64,000 nucleotides of DNA from Ferruginibacter lapsinanis. Lineage in GTDB: Bacteria; Bacteroidota; Bacteroidia; Chitinophagales; Chitinophagaceae. A model generated the notes under the pieces. That model did no database searches. It saw only the letters and a program-made list of their open reading frames with translations, and was not told the DNA's origin. Numbering within the stretch: position 1 is the first letter of the stretch; every line of letters begins with the position of its first letter. The position numbers and the translations under genes are program-made. The stretch spans positions 2,158,501 through 2,222,500 of the forward strand of contig NZ_CP086063.1 of NCBI RefSeq assembly GCF_020783315.1. The letters run 5' to 3'. Below are positions 60,426-64,000 of this stretch, in pieces.

Positions 60426-63400
60426 ATGAAACAAACCTCTATCTGCACAGCCGTGAAAAGGCCTTTATTTTACCATGAAATAAGGCTTGTTATTATCTTT
60501 TCATTCATGTTATTATTGCCTTCGATGTTCGCAGTTTCGCAAACTGTTGATATTGGTGTTGCAAAAACTGTGAGTGATGCCACGCCGGATGAAAATCAGG
60601 CCATAGCATATACCATAACAATAACCAATGCTGGTCCTGCTAATGCCAGCAACGTGGTTATACAAGATATTTTACCGTCGGGGGTAACGTTTGTTTCTTC
60701 CTCTGCTACACAGGGAACATATGATGTTAATACCGGTTTATGGACTCTAGGATCTATTAATAAAAATGCTGTTAAAACACTTACGTTGAATGTTACTGTT
60801 AACAGTGGTACTTCAATGCAAACGATCAGTAACACAGCTTCTTTAAATGCTGTAACACAAACAGATGCTTCGAGTGCCAATAATTCAGCAACAGCAAACT
60901 TAACTGTTAATGGAGCGGATCTTTCACTGACAACACAAGTGAATAAGTCATCGGCGATGCCCGGAAATACTGTAACCTATACCGTTACCGTTACCAACAA
61001 TGGGCCGTTGGCTTCAAATGATGTTCAAATTCAGGATATACTTCCAGCAGGGTTGACCTATGTCTCTTCTTCAGCAACCGAAAGTTCTTATAATTCTGCT
61101 ACACAAATTTGGGGCGGAACTAATCTTGACCTGGCAATTGGAGAGACGAGAACCTTGACCATCAATGCTACAGTAAATGCAGGTACATTAGGAACGATCA
61201 TAACCAATACTGCAAGTATTACGACGGCAACTCAGCCTGATTCTTACACTTCAAATAATTCGTCAAGTGCTTTTACTGTTATAGGTAATACAGACCTTTC
61301 AATCAGCAGTACTGTTAGTAATCCTTTTTTATCGGAAGGAGACCCAGTGGTGTATACAGTTACAGTGACCAATAACGGACCTTATACCGCAGCTCCATTT
61401 TTAGTAACAGATGTATTGCCATCACAATTGAATTATGTTTCTTCTTCGGCTACACTTGGTAGTTATAATGCTACTACAGGAGTGTGGAGTTCGGGTACTT
61501 CTACGCTTTCTTCTGTAAGTGGAAGTAACACAGCAGTACTTACTATTAATGCTACGGTAAAAAGTAATACAGCTACATTTCGTGTATCAAATACTGCTAA
61601 TTTAACAGTCACACAAAGTGGAAATACACTTTCAAACGATACGACTACAACATCATTCCAGATTAATGGCGCAGATTTACAATTAGCGATTACGTCAAGT
61701 AATGCAGCACCTGCTGAAGGGCAGGCTTTCAATTATACAATCACTATAACCAATAATGGCCCAAATGCTGTTGCCAACACATCTGTATCCACCCAATTAG
61801 CCGTTGGATTAAATTATGTTTCAGCAGTTGCATCAAAAGGAACATATTCAAATGCTACAGGAAACTGGACAGGGATTAATTTGGTAAATGGAGAAAGTAC
61901 CACACTGACGTTGACAGTTAGTTTCCAAGAGGCAAAAACGATTGTTACAACTGCTTCTATTCTAAGTTCATCAGAGCTGGACGCAACCACTTCAAATAAT
62001 ACCGCCTCAGTTACTGTTGCTGGGTATAAGAATTTTAAAGCTGGAGCCTGTATCATCAATATGGGTATCACCCCACAAACATATAATAACGGCTTACGTC
62101 CATATGGATTAGTGTATAATTTAGTTCGTGCATATAAAGTGCCAGTTTATTGGGCAGTAAATCCAAATAAAAGTTTTGTTACTGCAAGCAGTAAAGTAGA
62201 TCAGGTTGATTTTACTGTAGGAGCTACTTCATACAAAGGAGGTGCATTTATCATTCCTTCGGAATATGTTCCGTTTGTTCAAACTTTCATAAATTCCTGG
62301 GTTACAGCATATCCTGGATTGACGGTAAACTTTAATCAGCCTGCATTTACTGCTCCAGTTTATAATTATATCACTTCGTTTCCTAATGCAGTATTGGACT
62401 TGCAGAACGGAACTAAGATCAGGGATGCATTCTATTTAAATGCTGGTATTCCTGATTCATCATACCGTTTAGGAACACCGGCTGATCTGATTAATTGTGA
62501 TGATATATATGCAATGCCTCATGCTGATCCGCAAAGCTGGACATTAGCTAGCGGTTATGGTCAAACGCTTAAAAATTTCGTAGCAAGTGGTGGTTATTTA
62601 TGGGCAGCCTGTCACTCGGCCAGTGCATTGGAATCATTGGTGGATCTGAATGGCGATACTAATCCCGATCTGAATTTTTTAAGTAATGCAGGGTTGGTTC
62701 CATGGACGGATCATACAGATGGAACTCCACCGTATTCATATAGTACATCTCAAGGCTTCTTCAATCCACAAATTGCCTCTGATCCATTTATGCAATTCAT
62801 GGGTACATTAGATGGTGCTCTACAGAATGGGTCTGAACAAATATATATACCTTATTCAGCGGGTTGGAGATCAACCACTAAAATTGCGATATACGATAAT
62901 GATCATCCGCAAGTCACAAGTGGTACGTATGCTCCGGGCCCTGCAGCATTAGTTGCATACGGAAGAGGGTTTGGTAGTGCTTCTAACGGTATGGTATTGT
63001 ATGAAGCATCTCATACTATTGCTGGTGGTACTGAAGCAGAAAACGTTGCAGCGGCAAGGATCTACGGAAATTTCTTATTAAATGCCGGGGTTGAAAGAAG
63101 ACCTGAATTTTATAATTTCTCTGTTCCCGATTCTATAGAAACTTTAGATACTGCAAATGTTAGTGTGAATATTGCAAGAGGTACTCCTGCTTATTCTATA
63201 TTGTGGACCAGTAGTAATGGCGGTAGTTTCTTGAATGCTCAGGCGCTGTCAACTAAATTTGTTGCACCAAATGTTACAGTAGTTACTGATTTTATATTAC
63301 GTGTTACAGTAACCGATGCCTGCGGAAGAATAAACTTCAGGAGTAAAGTGATCAGAGTGTATCCTATACTCTACGGTTCAATAGGAGATAAGGTTTGGGA

Positions 63401-64000
63401 TGATCAAAATGGTAATGGTGTTCAGGATGTTGGTGAACCGGGACTTTCTGGTGTTTCAGTAACAATAACTCGTCAGAGTAATGGTGTAACAAGTAGTACA
63501 ACAACAAATGCAAGTGGAGTATACTCATTCAGTAATTTAAGACAAGGTACATACAACCTTAGCTTTACAACTCCATCGGGTTACATAGCAGCAACTGCTA
63601 ATGCAGGGGCAGATGATACAAAGGATAGTGACCCGGTTTCCGGAGTAATAAGTGGTATTGTTTTAACTCCGGGTCAAAATGATTCAACCGCGGATGCTGG
63701 CTTTCAATCAACCAATCTTAACCTGGGTAAATTTGTTTGGGACGATCAAAATAATAATGGTGTACAAGATGTTGGGGAGCCTTTCATCAGCGGAGCTACT
63801 GTTAATTTATACAGGGATGCTGATGCTGATAATGTTCCTGATGGCGCTGCGGTTTCTACAACAACTACCAGTGCAGGAGGTGTGTATGCATTTACTGGTT
63901 TAACTCCGGGTAATTACATAGTGGGTGTTGTAATACCTGCAGGATATACAAGAGGAACAACCACTGCAACAAGTACTTCTCCAAATAATGATGATAACAC
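60426..64000 (+). CDS. Giant secreted repeat protein (DUF11 and SdrD-like B repeats), 3' end outside the window
   Basis: At least 1191 residues; the frame is open from ATG 60426 to the window end. Signal region FSFMLLLPSMFAVSQ. Four DUF11-type repeats follow (ADLSL-like starts with YT(I/V)T(I/V)TN.GP and (I/V)LP). Then comes an amidotransferase/ThuA-like region (about 62030-63105, ACIINMGI, GGYLWAACHSASALESL), an Ig/PKD-like domain, and from about 63375 two SdrD-B-like domains (GDKVWDDQNGNGVQDVGEPGLSGVSV and GKFVWDDQNNNGVQDVGEPFISGATV). A surface adhesin or matrix protein, probably exported by T9SS; the C-terminus is not visible. Confidence 0.88.
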   Translation, partial: MKQTSICTAVKRPLFYHEIRLVIIFSFMLLLPSMFAVSQTVDIGVAKTVSDATPDENQAIAYTITITNAGPANASNVVIQDILPSGVTFVSSSATQGTYDVNTGLWTLGSINKNAVKTLTLNVTVNSGTSMQTISNTASLNAVTQTDASSANNSATANLTVNGADLSLTTQVNKSSAMPGNTVTYTVTVTNNGPLASNDVQIQDILPAGLTYVSSSATESSYNSATQIWGGTNLDLAIGETRTLTINATVNAGTLGTIITNTASITTATQPDSYTSNNSSSAFTVIGNTDLSISSTVSNPFLSEGDPVVYTVTVTNNGPYTAAPFLVTDVLPSQLNYVSSSATLGSYNATTGVWSSGTSTLSSVSGSNTAVLTINATVKSNTATFRVSNTANLTVTQSGNTLSNDTTTTSFQINGADLQLAITSSNAAPAEGQAFNYTITITNNGPNAVANTSVSTQLAVGLNYVSAVASKGTYSNATGNWTGINLVNGESTTLTLTVSFQEAKTIVTTASILSSSELDATTSNNTASVTVAGYKNFKAGACIINMGITPQTYNNGLRPYGLVYNLVRAYKVPVYWAVNPNKSFVTASSKVDQVDFTVGATSYKGGAFIIPSEYVPFVQTFINSWVTAYPGLTVNFNQPAFTAPVYNYITSFPNAVLDLQNGTKIRDAFYLNAGIPDSSYRLGTPADLINCDDIYAMPHADPQSWTLASGYGQTLKNFVASGGYLWAACHSASALESLVDLNGDTNPDLNFLSNAGLVPWTDHTDGTPPYSYSTSQGFFNPQIASDPFMQFMGTLDGALQNGSEQIYIPYSAGWRSTTKIAIYDNDHPQVTSGTYAPGPAALVAYGRGFGSASNGMVLYEASHTIAGGTEAENVAAARIYGNFLLNAGVERRPEFYNFSVPDSIETLDTANVSVNIARGTPAYSILWTSSNGGSFLNAQALSTKFVAPNVTVVTDFILRVTVTDACGRINFRSKVIRVYPILYGSIGDKVWDDQNGNGVQDVGEPGLSGVSVTITRQSNGVTSSTTTNASGVYSFSNLRQGTYNLSFTTPSGYIAATANAGADDTKDSDPVSGVISGIVLTPGQNDSTADAGFQSTNLNLGKFVWDDQNNNGVQDVGEPFISGATVNLYRDADADNVPDGAAVSTTTTSAGGVYAFTGLTPGNYIVGVVIPAGYTRGTTTATSTSPNNDDN
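60549..62018 (+). repeat. Four tandem DUF11 repeats
   Basis: Units of about 120-125 codons start near 60549, 60916, 61290 and 61671. Each has YT(I/V)T(I/V)TN.GP followed by a (D/T)(I/V)LP..(L/V).(Y/F)VSS stretch and a late NTAS or similar. Typical stalk modules of large secreted Bacteroidota proteins. Confidence 0.8.

Overview
The window is AT-rich Bacteroidota DNA, most likely Chitinophagaceae or a close relative. The signs are a SusD-type glycan locus, type IX secretion (T9SS) C-terminal domains, TAnnTTTG promoter boxes, lipoproteins of the SC(S/K) type and few Shine-Dalgarno sites. It is ordinary chromosome: no phage, IS element, CRISPR array, tRNA or rRNA was seen.

Layout. 1-9.1 kb: the distal part of a beta-glucan utilisation locus (SusD, two surface glycan-binding lipoproteins, GH16, GH3, sugar MFS transporter). 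9.2-17.4 kb: a secreted PHP-domain protein, an MFS transporter, a small lipoprotein and a secreted PL9-like lyase. 17.6-29.7 kb: an Fe-S flavoprotein related to the glutamate synthase small subunit, facing a complex I operon nuoABCD-HIJKLMN that has no nuoE, nuoF or nuoG; repeat pairs fill the D-H and H-I gaps. 30-35.3 kb: a DEAD-box helicase and a five-gene nitrosative-stress/Fe-S repair operon (ric, DUF2249, NnrS-like, DUF59, Rrf2). 35.7-50.3 kb: a stress island with a response regulator-Crp fusion, Hsp20, YtxH, two DUF892 ferritin-like proteins, HPF, an orphan receiver, a PAS histidine kinase, B12-dependent ribonucleotide reductase, a universal stress protein and a baeRF-type protein. 50.4-60.1 kb: housekeeping genes (L,D-transpeptidase, dapA, rnz, STAS protein, clpC, cmk). 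60.4 kb to the end: a giant secreted repeat protein cut by the window edge.

Main discovery. Twelve sites serving thirteen promoters share one architecture. Two FNR-like boxes TGAY-N4-RTCA lie 22 bp apart (21 bp in the kinase promoter), and the centre of the promoter-proximal box lies 29.5 bp (30.5 in two cases) upstream of a TAnnTTTG-like -7 element, which puts the boxes at about -41.5 and -63.5. The set drives the complex I operon, the Fe-S flavoprotein, both DUF892 genes (one with HPF), the orphan receiver, the histidine kinase, B12-dependent RNR, the universal stress protein, YtxH, a lipoprotein, a three-gene small-protein operon and two apparently non-coding RNAs. The gene content resembles the mycobacterial DosR dormancy regulon (class II RNR, universal stress proteins, ribosome hibernation). 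The response regulator-Crp fusion at 35.7 kb is the obvious candidate regulator. Everything here comes from reading the sequence; no search was run.
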